A stretch of 31,663 nucleotides of DNA. Origin: Chloroflexia bacterium (GTDB lineage: Bacteria > Chloroflexota > Chloroflexia > Thermomicrobiales > UBA6265). The notes below the pieces were generated by a model. It saw nothing but the letters and a program-made list of their open reading frames with translations. It had not been told where the DNA came from and did no database searches. Shown here piece after piece: positions 9,479 through 18,217 of the stretch. The position numbers were made by a program, and so were the translations under genes. The first letter of the stretch is position 1; every line of letters begins with the position of its first letter. Where the stretch lies: positions 1 through 31,663 of the forward strand of contig JACCVC010000053.1 in assembly GCA_013698305.1 (NCBI GenBank), given 5' to 3'.

Positions 9479-9605
9479 TTGGTCATTTCTCCCAATCATC
9501 ACATCGTTGGCAACGCAACATCGCCTTCGCAACCATCATCGCGTAGGGTACCCTCATAGGAACACGAGGGGAACCGGGAGCCGGTCGGAACTGGAAGGAT
9601 GGGGA

Positions 9606-10850
9606 GTGGCAACGCAGCAATCGCAAGACAGAACAACCGGGTACAGGAGAGACGCCAGCGATGAAGGCGATGTGGCCTTGCTGATCGATTACGAAAACCT
9701 GCAGCTCAGCCTGAAACGTCACTTCGATCTGACCACGCCCAAGATGAGCCTGATCATCCAGGAAGCGCAGGAGCATGGTCGCCTCGTCCTCGCCCGTGCC
9801 TATGCGCCGTGGACCTCCCCCGACCTGAGCATCGACGCCGAGAATCTCTATCGCCAGGGCATCGAGCTGGTCTACGTCCCTGCCCGCAAGAACAGCGCGG
9901 ATGTGAAGATGGCGGTCGACGCCGTGGAAACCTGTGGGCGCTCCGCGAACATCTCCACCTACGTCATCGTCACCGGCGACGGCGACCTGATCCACCCGCT
10001 CAATTTTCTCCGGCAGCAGGGGCGCCAGGTGGTCGTGATCGGCGTGGACGCTGCCATGAGCCGGATGCTGTCGGCCGCCGCCGACTCGGTGCTGATCTAC
10101 GAGCGCGACCTCGACCCCTCGGTGCGGCGGCGAGTCGTCTCGCGAACATCGCCATCACAGCGGCCCACTCCCGCCCCGGAGGAATCGACGCGCACGACGC
10201 TCACGCCCGTATCGCAGGAATACCCCGCCGCCGAGGACGCCTTCCGGATGGTGCAGGACGCGCTCGCCCGGCGAGGCAACGGCGAGCCGGTGCTGTTCCA
10301 GGAACTGGGCCACTGGCTCGGGCAGGATCACAACCTCAAGCCACGGGTGTGGTACGGCGTCCCCTTCAGCGTCTTCCTCGACGCCGCGCAACAGGCGGGA
10401 CACGTCTCGATCACGACGTCGGGCGGCAACAGCTACGCCGCGCTGCCGGCCTCGATCGCCACAGACGACGCGCTGCTTGACGACGACCTGACCGAAGAGG
10501 CGAGTGAAAACGGCGACGACGGCTCCACCGTCAAGCTGGAATCGCTGCGTCCCGAGGAGCGGCGTGACCTGCTCTCGACGCTGGGCGAGCTGCAGGAGAG
10601 CAAGCGGAATGGCTACCTGTCCTTCCGGCTGATCCTCAATCACCTGGTCTCGAAAAGCATCCTGCCGCGGCTCAGCGAGTGGCAAATCCGCCGGCTGCTC
10701 AATGATCTTGCCGACCGCACCCCGCCGATCCTGGTCCGCGGCCAGAAATCGGGCAAAACGCCGGGCGGTCGCACCTACACCTTCTCGACGTTCACCCTGA
10801 CGAATGACGACGATGCCCTCAACGAAGCCTCCGGGTCGGGCGAATCATAG
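9606..10850 (+). CDS. NYN-domain ribonuclease-like protein with OST-HTH/LOTUS-like domain
   Basis: The 414-residue product begins with a NYN (PIN-like) nuclease domain (about 22-165). Its acidic residues appear in order: ALLIDYENLQ (D28), NSADVKMAVDAVE (D99, D105) and VTGDGDLIHPLNFLR (D125, D127). A region at about 210-300 (AFRMVQDALARRG, FQELGHWL, FSVFLDAAQQAGHVSI, YAAL) looks like an OST-HTH/LOTUS RNA-binding domain. A further helical region with LSFRLILNHLVSKSILPRLSEWQIRRLLNDL follows, perhaps a second winged helix. The combination suggests RNA cleavage or tRNA/rRNA turnover in the cytoplasm; the target is unknown. The GTG at 9606 is preferred because GGAAGG precedes it and the upstream in-frame ATG at 9507 would leave almost no divergent promoter space. 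Confidence 0.87.
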   Translation: MATQQSQDRTTGYRRDASDEGDVALLIDYENLQLSLKRHFDLTTPKMSLIIQEAQEHGRLVLARAYAPWTSPDLSIDAENLYRQGIELVYVPARKNSADVKMAVDAVETCGRSANISTYVIVTGDGDLIHPLNFLRQQGRQVVVIGVDAAMSRMLSAAADSVLIYERDLDPSVRRRVVSRTSPSQRPTPAPEESTRTTLTPVSQEYPAAEDAFRMVQDALARRGNGEPVLFQELGHWLGQDHNLKPRVWYGVPFSVFLDAAQQAGHVSITTSGGNSYAALPASIATDDALLDDDLTEEASENGDDGSTVKLESLRPEERRDLLSTLGELQESKRNGYLSFRLILNHLVSKSILPRLSEWQIRRLLNDLADRTPPILVRGQKSGKTPGGRTYTFSTFTLTNDDDALNEASGSGES

Positions 10851-10853
10851 CGA

Positions 10854-10870
10854 CGGCCCGAAAGTGGCCG
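10854..10870. terminator. Weak hairpin between convergent NYN and YcaQ-like genes
   Basis: CGGCC and GGCCG pair around a seven-base loop just after the NYN stop codon. The stem is short and no strong T tract follows, so terminator activity is uncertain. Confidence 0.35.
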
Positions 10871-10930
10871 ACGACCCAACATCACCAAACGATTCGCCTC
10901 TTCGATTTCCCCGCACACCTCGGTCCGGGG

Positions 10931-12166
10931 CTACAATACGCGGTCGTTCGTCACCCACCGGTCCGGGTCCGTGCCGAGGAACACGCACAGCTCGCCGATC
11001 GCCTTCGACACCGCCCGACCCATCGCCTCGTTCGGTCGCGCGGCCGGCTCCCAGTGGAACGACTTGATCGTCAGCAGCCTGTTCTTGCGGTCGTACGAGG
11101 GATCGAGCCGCCCCACCAACCGGCCCCGATGCAGGATCGGCAACGAGTAATACCCATAGATACGCTTCGGGGCGGGGACATAACACTCCAGCCGATAGTG
11201 AAAATCCCACAATTGCTCACCGCGAGGTCGATACCAGGTCAGGTTGTCGAACGGCGACAGCAGCGTCGTGCGCGTGGGCCAGCCGATGCGCTGCCGCAAC
11301 CGGTCCAGCGCCGGGACCAGATCGACCGCCATCCAGGCTGGCTCAGCGATCCCCTCGATCTCGACCGGCGCCGCGTCGAACGTCGTCGCAAGGTCTCTGA
11401 GCGCTTGCAGGGCAATGGGACGTGGCAGGTGCGGCCGCCCGCCGGTCCGGAAGTAATCAGCAAGCCACGGTACGGTCGTCACGCCGAGCGCCGACAGCGC
11501 CCTCCGCGCCAGCAACAGCACGCGCTCGTCCTCACGCACCTCGCGCTCCCACAGGTCGGGGAGGAGCCGCTCCGGCACGTCGAAGATGCGCTGGAAGTTG
11601 TCCCGGCGGCGCAGGATCAACGATCCTTCGGACCACAGGTCAGCCAGCGCCTCCCGTTCCGGCTTGCTGCCATACCAGTCCCACGCCTGCGTCGTCTTGC
11701 CCTCGGGCGCATCGAAGTGCCGGGACGCCAGCGGCCCTTCATCCCTGATCCGCTGGAGGACGGCGTCCCGAACCGACTGCTGCTCGGGGTAGTCCTTGCG
11801 GAGCATGTCATGGACGCGCGACATATGCGACCGGTACAGGTAGAGGTGTTCCATCGGAATGATCGCGGCGGCGTGCGCCCAATATTCGGTGATCGCGTGC
11901 TGAGGCTCATAGAGCGTCTCCCAAAGCTTGAGTTCGTAGGGTCCCAGGCGGCTGAAGGCGACCGTCTCGTGCGAACGGGAGATCACGCTGATCGTGTCGA
12001 GTTGCACGCAGCCGAGCCGGCGGACAAGATCGCGCAGATCATCCGATCTCACACGTCGCCTCGATGGAGGCTGGGCTAGACCCTGGGCGATCACCGCCAG
12101 CGCCTGTGCTTCACGGCGGGTCAACCGTTCGACTGGGCACTGAAAACCTGCGCTTGCGTCTGACAT
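10931..12166 (-). CDS. ycaQ: YcaQ/AlkX-like winged-helix DNA glycosylase
   Basis: The 411-residue product matches the HTH_42 (YcaQ/AlkZ) superfamily of tandem winged-helix proteins. Characterised members excise bulky or crosslinked alkylated bases from DNA. The catalytic motif is visible as VQLDTI, giving a QxD (Q55, D57), the form found in YcaQ-type enzymes; AlkZ-type self-resistance enzymes have QxQ. The LYEPQHAITEYWAHAAAIIPMEHLYLYR block and the C-terminal barrel (LLSPFDNLTWYRPR, GYYSLPILHRGRLVGRLDPSYDRK) are also typical. The start has GAGG five bases upstream. It stands alone, convergent with the NYN gene, with no antibiotic cluster nearby, so general repair of DNA crosslinks is the likely role. 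Confidence 0.88.
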   Translation of the reverse strand: MSDASAGFQCPVERLTRREAQALAVIAQGLAQPPSRRRVRSDDLRDLVRRLGCVQLDTISVISRSHETVAFSRLGPYELKLWETLYEPQHAITEYWAHAAAIIPMEHLYLYRSHMSRVHDMLRKDYPEQQSVRDAVLQRIRDEGPLASRHFDAPEGKTTQAWDWYGSKPEREALADLWSEGSLILRRRDNFQRIFDVPERLLPDLWEREVREDERVLLLARRALSALGVTTVPWLADYFRTGGRPHLPRPIALQALRDLATTFDAAPVEIEGIAEPAWMAVDLVPALDRLRQRIGWPTRTTLLSPFDNLTWYRPRGEQLWDFHYRLECYVPAPKRIYGYYSLPILHRGRLVGRLDPSYDRKNRLLTIKSFHWEPAARPNEAMGRAVSKAIGELCVFLGTDPDRWVTNDRVL

Positions 12167-12209
12167 ACCGACCTCGTGTTGAGCCTACGGCGGCTTGGAG
12201 AACTCTGCA

Positions 12210-12304
12210 GTCACGTTCCAGCAACGTGAACACGTAGCGGCAGACCCTGTGTCTGCCATTGTGGAAAGTGATTGGACCAGGCCGATACAGGATCGGCCAC
12301 TACG
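12210..12304. repeat. Dispersed hairpin repeat, CGTAG...CTACG type, copy 2 (opposite orientation)
   Basis: The core 12233-12304 runs from CGTAGCGGC to GGCCACTACG. Left hairpin: GGCAGAC and GTCTGCC around CCTGT (12239-12257). Right hairpin: GGCCGAT and ATCGGCC around ACAGG (12280-12298). The two loops are reverse complements, so the element is palindromic at large scale. Its reverse complement matches 8360-8440 closely. A flanking hairpin (CACGTT and AACGTG, loop CCAGC, 12212-12228) corresponds to a degenerate version beyond copy 1. Confidence 0.85.
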
Positions 12305-12432
12305 CATCCATCGTCGTGTAATCCGCTCCAGATGCGCGGAGCTGAGCGTGTTCTCAGGCAGTTGTAACGCGCCAATGCGGACAGTTCCGGTCCCGTAAGA
12401 GCGGACCCGATTGGGGGAACACGGATCAACAA

Positions 12433-12453
12433 GGTAGGCCACAGGGACCTACC
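12433..12453. repeat. ACAGG-loop hairpin, single unit
   Basis: GGTAGGCC and GACCTACC pair with one mismatch around ACAGG, the same 8-base-arm, 5-base-loop geometry as the other units. It lies 35-55 bases downstream of the glycosyltransferase stop (minus strand) and might also act as its terminator. Confidence 0.6.
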
Positions 12454-12487
12454 GCACGGGCCGGTCTCGTGACAGCTCCTTGGCGCT

Positions 12488-13234
12488 TCACCGCCTGAAC
12501 CGGAAGCCCCAGACCCTGACCGCCGCCTCCAGCACCACCCGGCGCGACAGCTTGGACTTTCCCGCCACCCGATCATGGAACACCACCGGGATCTGGACGA
12601 CACGAGCGCCCCGCTTCATCGCCCGGTACGTCGTCTCGATCTGAAAACTGTACCCATCAGAGGTAATGTTCGACAGGTCGATCGACTGTAGCAACTCCCG
12701 CCGCCAGATCTTGAATCCCCCGGTCAAATCCCGGATTGGTAGCCCCAGCACTGCGCCCGCATACATCCCGCCCGCCCGGCTGATCAGCTTACGGTGCCAC
12801 GGCCAACCCTGAGTCGCGCCGCCATCGACATAGCGGCTGCCCAAAACCAGGTCGACGTCTCCGGTAAGCGCCGCCGCCATCGTCTCCAAGTCCTCGGGGC
12901 GGTGCGAGAGGTCGGCGTCCATCTGGGCGATGAACGGCGCGCCATCGTCCAGCGCCGCGAGGAATCCCGCCACGTAGGCACGACCCAGCCCCTGCTTGCG
13001 CTCCCGATGCAGCACGCTCAGCTGATCGGAATACATGCTCACCAACTCATTGGCGATTTGGCCGGTACCGTCCGGCGAGTTGTCGTCGACCACCATTACG
13101 CGAAACCGCTGCCCGAGGCCCAGCACCTGGGTCACGACAGCGGTCAGATTCTCTCGCTCGTTGTAGGTGGGAATCACGACGAGAATGTCGCCAACGGCAC
13201 CGGCGTCAGCCGCGGCCAGCGGCCGCGAACTCAC
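12488..13234 (-). CDS. Polyprenyl-phosphate glycosyltransferase (GT2, DPM1-like)
   Basis: The 248-residue product is a family 2 glycosyltransferase of the dolichol-phosphate mannose synthase type. These transfer mannose or glucose from a nucleotide sugar to a polyprenyl phosphate at the inner membrane face. Motifs are DILVVIPTYNERENL (about 16-30), VVDDNSPDGTG (49-58), QMDADLSHRPEDL (DxD-like, D106-D108), VLGSRYVDGG, and DLTGGFKIWRRELL with SDGYSFQIE. There is no C-terminal membrane region, so it is the short soluble form. The start is a GTG overlapping the response-regulator stop as GTGA, so the two are translationally coupled. The acceptor and donor sugars are inferred only from the family. 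Confidence 0.92.
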   Translation of the reverse strand: MSSRPLAAADAGAVGDILVVIPTYNERENLTAVVTQVLGLGQRFRVMVVDDNSPDGTGQIANELVSMYSDQLSVLHRERKQGLGRAYVAGFLAALDDGAPFIAQMDADLSHRPEDLETMAAALTGDVDLVLGSRYVDGGATQGWPWHRKLISRAGGMYAGAVLGLPIRDLTGGFKIWRRELLQSIDLSNITSDGYSFQIETTYRAMKRGARVVQIPVVFHDRVAGKSKLSRRVVLEAAVRVWGFRFRR

Positions 13235-13620
13235 GAGTCGTCGTCTCCTCGCTCTCGCCCTCGCGACAGCAGGAACTGCACCTGCATCAGCAAGGCGTCG
13301 ACATCGAATGGCTTGGCGAGCAACGCGTCGGCTTCCAGCTCCGGGGTGCGGTCGCGCAGCGTCCCGCTGGCGGACATCGCGATGATCGGCAGGTCTCGCG
13401 TCTCGGCTTCCTTGCGCAGCCGGGCGATCAGCTTGCCGCCATCGACGCCGGGCAGCATGATGTCCATCAGGATCAGATCCGGCTTCCAGTCACGCGCCAG
13501 GATCAACCCCTGAGCGCCGTCCCGAGCGATGGCGACCGTGTACCCTTCGTTCTTCAGCACGATGTCGATGAGTTGAGCGACGTCTTCCTGGTCCTCAACG
13601 ATCAGAATACGGGATGACAC
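13231..13620 (-). CDS. Single-domain response regulator
   Basis: The 129-residue product is a lone receiver domain. The acidic pocket is seen in ILIVEDQED, the phosphorylation site is D53 in LILMDIMLPGVDGG, the switch residue lies in IIAMSAS, and the conserved Lys is in LLAKPFDVDAL. There is no output domain, so it would act by protein-protein contact or as a phosphorelay intermediate. The GTG at 13620 is chosen because AGAGGA sits upstream at good spacing and the family N-terminus begins there. No histidine kinase is encoded in the window. It lies 95 bases downstream of murA and is coupled to the glycosyltransferase. Confidence 0.92.
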   Translation of the reverse strand: MSSRILIVEDQEDVAQLIDIVLKNEGYTVAIARDGAQGLILARDWKPDLILMDIMLPGVDGGKLIARLRKEAETRDLPIIAMSASGTLRDRTPELEADALLAKPFDVDALLMQVQFLLSRGRERGDDDS

Positions 13621-13715
13621 TCCGTCACGTCCTCTGGTTTGGCGATGCGTTCGCGCCGATTGCCCTACTGCATCAATCTTCCCACGGGCAGGACGTACGT
13701 ACAAGGCATCCGGGT

Positions 13716-15050
13716 CTATACGTTCGGAACCGTATCCTCGACATCGCCGCCGATGTTGGTCAGCTTCTCGACGAAGTTCTCGTAGCCGCGGTCGACATGG
13801 TGGACCTCTTCCAACTCCGTTTCGCCGTCGGCGACCAACCCCGCCAGCACCATGCAGATCGCCGCCCGGATGTCGATCGCCGCCACTCGCGCCCCGCGCA
13901 GTCGGGACGGACCGTGCACCTCCGCCGATGTCGCCAGCAGCTCGCTGGCGTTACCGATCCGGTCGACCCGGATGTCCGCGCCCATCTTCCGCAGTTCGGA
14001 CGTGTAGCGCAGGCGGTCCTCATACACGCGCTCATGCACCCGCGACACGCCACTGACCTGCGTCAGTAGCGCGGTGAAGGGCGCCTGGAGGTCGGTCGGA
14101 AAACCGGGGAAGGGCAACGTCTGGATATCGACCGACCGCAGCGACTCACCTGATCGGACCAGCATCCGGTCCTGCCGGAACCAGACATCCGCGCCGACCT
14201 CCATCAGCTTCTCGGTCAGCGGCAGCATGTGCGCCTCGCGGACGTCGTGGAGCGTGACCTCGCCGCCAGTCATCACCGCGCCGATGGCGAACGACCCGGC
14301 TTCGAGCCGATCCGGAATGATGTAATCCGACACGCCATGGAGCCGCTCCACCCCGTCGATGGTCAGGATCGGCGAGCCCAGCCCGCTGATTCTCGCGCCC
14401 ATCCGATTGAGCAGGTGCCCCAACCAGACCACCTCCGGCTCCGCCGAGGCGTTGAAGATGGTCGTCTTTCCGGCCGCCAGCGTCGAGGCCATCAGCAGGT
14501 TCTCGGTGCCAGTGTGGCTGGGATAGTCCATGTAAATCCGGGCCCCACGCAGCTTGTCGACCCTGGCCTCGATCACGTCGCCAGTCTGCTCGACGGTCGC
14601 GCCCATTCGCTCGAAGCCACGCAGATGGACGTCGATCGGGCGGCGTCCGATCTTGTCGCCGCCCGGCATGACGAAGGAGACCTCGCCGCATCGCGCAAGC
14701 ATCGGACCCGCCGCTACCACCGAGGCTCGGGTTGGGCGAAACAGGTCGGGCGGAGCGGAGGTGCGCGTGATCTCACGGGCCTGCACCGTGACGCGGCCCT
14801 GAGTCCGGTCGACCTCGACCTCCGCGCCGAACGCCCGCAGCAACTCCGCCATCGACAGCACGTCCGCCAGCATCGGCACGTTGTTCAGCACGACCTCATC
14901 GCGGGTGAGCAGCGTGGCCGCCATCGCCTTCAGGGCGGCGTTCTTCGCGCCGCTGATGAAGACATCGCCGCGCAAGACGCAACCACCTCGGACCTTCAGG
15001 ATACGCTCGGTGGTGAGAGTTGCGGTCGTGGGTGCTGCGATGTCGCTCAT
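13716..15050 (-). CDS. murA: UDP-N-acetylglucosamine 1-carboxyvinyltransferase, Cys-to-Asp active-site variant
   Basis: MurA adds enolpyruvate from PEP to UDP-GlcNAc, the first committed step of peptidoglycan synthesis. The 444-residue product has GAKNAALKAMAATLL near the N-terminus, the flexible loop FVMPGGDKIGRRPIDVHL, the YPSHTGTENLLMAS block, and the C-terminal PFPGFPTDLQAPF and HHVDRGYENFVEKL motifs. The catalytic Cys of the loop (C115 in E. coli) is Asp here, D132. This natural substitution in mycobacteria and chlamydiae keeps activity but removes the fosfomycin target. The ATG at 15050 has AAAGGG six bases upstream. The gene follows the atp operon, separated by a terminator, with its own predicted -10 at 15122-15127. 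Confidence 0.96.
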   Translation of the reverse strand: MSDIAAPTTATLTTERILKVRGGCVLRGDVFISGAKNAALKAMAATLLTRDEVVLNNVPMLADVLSMAELLRAFGAEVEVDRTQGRVTVQAREITRTSAPPDLFRPTRASVVAAGPMLARCGEVSFVMPGGDKIGRRPIDVHLRGFERMGATVEQTGDVIEARVDKLRGARIYMDYPSHTGTENLLMASTLAAGKTTIFNASAEPEVVWLGHLLNRMGARISGLGSPILTIDGVERLHGVSDYIIPDRLEAGSFAIGAVMTGGEVTLHDVREAHMLPLTEKLMEVGADVWFRQDRMLVRSGESLRSVDIQTLPFPGFPTDLQAPFTALLTQVSGVSRVHERVYEDRLRYTSELRKMGADIRVDRIGNASELLATSAEVHGPSRLRGARVAAIDIRAAICMVLAGLVADGETELEEVHHVDRGYENFVEKLTNIGGDVEDTVPNV

Positions 15051-15071
15051 GGGGAACCCTTTGTCAGGTAG

Positions 15072-15092
15072 CCCCGGGCCTTGTGTCCGGGG
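15072..15092. repeat. CTTGT-loop hairpin in the murA leader
   Basis: CCCCGGGC and GTCCGGGG form an 8-bp stem with one G-T wobble around CTTGT, preceded by GTAG. It has the geometry of the dispersed hairpin family and lies 22-42 bases upstream of the murA start, inside the expected leader. Confidence 0.65.
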
Positions 15093-15121
15093 TTCGGCAC
15101 AGGTGGATCATGCCAGTCAAA

Positions 15122-15127
15122 AGTATA
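15122..15127 (-). promoter_or_regulatory. Possible -10 element of murA
   Basis: TATACT on the minus strand matches the consensus -10 at five of six positions, 72 bases upstream of murA and downstream of the atp terminator. No convincing -35 is seen at 16-18 bases. Confidence 0.35.
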
Positions 15128-15164
15128 CGTTGCCGACTCATGGCGCTCGCCCGGCGAAACGTCA

Positions 15165-15200
15165 AAACCGGAGCGCACGCCATGAGGCACGCTCCGGTTT
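15165..15200 (-). terminator. Terminator of the ATP synthase operon
   Basis: AAACCGGAGCG and CGCTCCGGTTT form a perfect 11-bp stem with a 14-base loop, starting 35 bases after the atpC stop. On the minus strand it continues TTTTGACGTTT, giving a moderate T tract. Confidence 0.8.
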
Positions 15201-15234
15201 CCTGCTTTTTGGAACGAGTGGTCCGCCGACGGCA

Positions 15235-15669
15235 CTAGCCCGCCGGGCGCTCCTGTCCGCGGTTGCGACGGTTCCGGGCGACCCGGAGCCGGACGGCAGC
15301 CAGTTGCAACGCCTGCTGCGCCTCTTCGATGTCCTGAGTCTCGCCGCGGTTTCGGAGCGCCTCTTCGGCGCTTCGCCGCGCGGCTTCGGCCCGCTCGACG
15401 TCGATGTCCGAGGCGCGTTCCGCCGTGTCCGCAAGGACCACGACCTTATTATTCACGACTTCCAGAAAGCCGCCATTGACGAGGAGCGCTTCCTCGCCAG
15501 CGCCGGACTTGACCCGCAACTCACCCCCATGCAGCAGGGTCACGAGCGGGGCGTGGTTCGGCAGGATGCCCAAGGAGCCATCCGCGCCGGGCGCGACCAC
15601 CATCGACACGTCGTCCTTCTGGTAGACCACCTGTTCGCCGGTCACGATCTCGACCGTGAGACTCGCCAT
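15235..15669 (-). CDS. atpC: F1 ATP synthase subunit epsilon
   Basis: The epsilon subunit is the inhibitory, rotor-associated part of the F1 sector. The 144-residue product has the N-terminal beta sandwich (MASLTVEIVTGEQVVYQKDDVSMVVAPGADGSLGILPNHAPLVTLL), with the family signature GxLGILPNHAPL, and the C-terminal two-helix region (about 88-135) containing the Glu/Arg/Ala-rich IDVERAEAARRSAEEALR. It is the last gene of the operon. It is separated from atpD by 140 bases, longer than any expected translational-coupling distance and holding a CTACG-ended hairpin. Confidence 0.97.
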   Translation of the reverse strand: MASLTVEIVTGEQVVYQKDDVSMVVAPGADGSLGILPNHAPLVTLLHGGELRVKSGAGEEALLVNGGFLEVVNNKVVVLADTAERASDIDVERAEAARRSAEEALRNRGETQDIEEAQQALQLAAVRLRVARNRRNRGQERPAG

Positions 15670-15755
15670 GTTCAGTCTCCTTCAATGCCGCACGACATCT
15701 CGAATCAAAATGCGGGCCAGTTTGGTGGCGTATTGTCCGCCACAAGCGGCGAACC

Positions 15756-15781
15756 GGGCGGATATCCTTCGGAATCCGCCC
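15756..15781. repeat. Hairpin repeat half-element between atpD and atpC
   Basis: GGGCGGAT and ATCCGCCC form a perfect 8-bp stem around ATCCTTCGGA, itself able to form a mini-stem (TCC/GGA). CTACGCG follows directly, as at the right end of the complete elements. A left partner is not clear, though CCGC/GCGG at about 15738-15750 could be a remnant. Confidence 0.7.
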
Positions 15782-15809
15782 CTACGCGATTCGGCACATC
15801 CTGGCTCGC

Positions 15810-17249
<1,440 letters not shown>

Positions 17250-17287
17250 GATGCGTACCTCATTTCTGTGATTGATTCGCCGCGTAG

Positions 17288-17308
17288 GGACCGATCTTGT
17301 ATCGGTCC
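17288..17308. repeat. CTTGT-loop hairpin half-element between atpG and atpD
   Basis: GGACCGAT and ATCGGTCC form a perfect 8-bp stem around CTTGT, immediately preceded by CGCGTAG. The following GGATGCACTGAGGGCGG resembles the spacer and right-hairpin start of the complete element at 20435-20513, then the sequence runs into the atpG stop. This looks like a complete element truncated at its right side. Confidence 0.75.
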
Positions 17309-17325
17309 GGATGCACTGAGGGCGG

Positions 17326-18198
17326 CTAATCCACCCGGAAGGCGTTAGCGCCGGCGGAGATCTCGGCAACCTCGTTGGTGATCTGCGCCTGTCGCGCCTT
17401 GTTCAGCGAAAGATCAAGATCTTCAGCGAGCTCCTTGGCGTTGTCGGTCGCGTTGCGCATCGCCACCATCTGCGCCGAGTAGAACGACGCCACCGTCTCC
17501 AGCACTGCCTGATAGAGCAACACTTCGACGTAGCGCGGGAGAATCTCGTTCAACACCGTGGGAGCGTCGGGCTCAAAGATGTAATTCACATCCTGAGCTT
17601 CGTCGCCCTCCGGCCTGACGATCGGCAGAATCTGCACCACTTCCGGGGTCTGCGTCAGCGTGTTGACGAACTTCGGATAGACCAGATGCACGGAGTCGAC
17701 AGAACCTGTCAGGAACTCCTGGATGGCGATTTGGGCTATCGGCCTGATATCGTCGAGCGACGGGCCGTCTCCCAGGCCGGTGAAGTCCGCGATCAAATCC
17801 TGATCGGTCCGGGTCATGAAGTCCCGGCCCTTCTTGCCGACGGCGATCACCTTGGTTGGCACGCCGGCATCCTCGCGGATGAACCGGACCCCGCGCCGGA
17901 TCAGGTTGCCATTCAACGCGCCCGTGAGCCCGCGATCCGGCGTGATCAGAATCATCCCCGCCGTGTTGACCGGACGATCCTCCAGCAGCGGATACTGCCG
18001 CAGCTCCTCGGCGTCCATCTGCTGCGACGACAGGTCGGCGATGAACTCGCGGAGCCGCTCGCTGTAGGGGCGGCTCGCGGTCGATCGCTCCTGCGCGCGC
18101 CGCATCTTGGTCGCCGCCACCATCTGGATGGCGCGGGTGATTTGCGACATGTTCCGGACACCACGGATCCGGCGCCGAATTTCGCGTGGGCTTGCCAC
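17326..18198 (-). CDS. atpG: F1 ATP synthase subunit gamma
   Basis: The central-stalk rotor subunit, 290 residues. The N-terminal helix (MASPREIRRRIRGVRNMSQITRAIQMVAATKMRRAQ) and the C-terminal helix (ALLYQAVLETVASFYSAQMVAMRNATDNA, LSLNKARQAQITNEVAEISAGANAF) carry the family's most conserved residues. The middle Rossmann-like part includes LITPDRGLTGALNGNLIR. The start is GTG, preceded by GGGAAGGA, and follows the atpA stop by 19 bases. Confidence 0.98.
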   Translation of the reverse strand: MASPREIRRRIRGVRNMSQITRAIQMVAATKMRRAQERSTASRPYSERLREFIADLSSQQMDAEELRQYPLLEDRPVNTAGMILITPDRGLTGALNGNLIRRGVRFIREDAGVPTKVIAVGKKGRDFMTRTDQDLIADFTGLGDGPSLDDIRPIAQIAIQEFLTGSVDSVHLVYPKFVNTLTQTPEVVQILPIVRPEGDEAQDVNYIFEPDAPTVLNEILPRYVEVLLYQAVLETVASFYSAQMVAMRNATDNAKELAEDLDLSLNKARQAQITNEVAEISAGANAFRVD

Positions 18199-18217
18199 TG
18201 CGCCTTATCCTTCCCGC

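Larger units (their letters stand above)
12167..12487. other. Intergenic region rich in hairpins
   Basis: This 321-base gap has no supportable gene. It holds the second copy of the CGTAG...CTACG repeat (12210-12304), a further ACAGG-loop hairpin (12433-12453) and, between them, no recognisable signal. It separates the glycosyltransferase gene from ycaQ, both on the minus strand. Confidence 0.55.

Noticed and set aside
9541..9560. GGGTACCC palindrome between the amidohydrolase and NYN genes as an operator
   Set aside because: It is an eight-base palindrome without a second copy or a well-placed promoter; too likely by chance.
11054..12079. 341-codon plus-strand open frame opposite ycaQ
   Set aside because: The opposite strand encodes a full YcaQ-like protein with its catalytic motif; this frame has no supporting feature.
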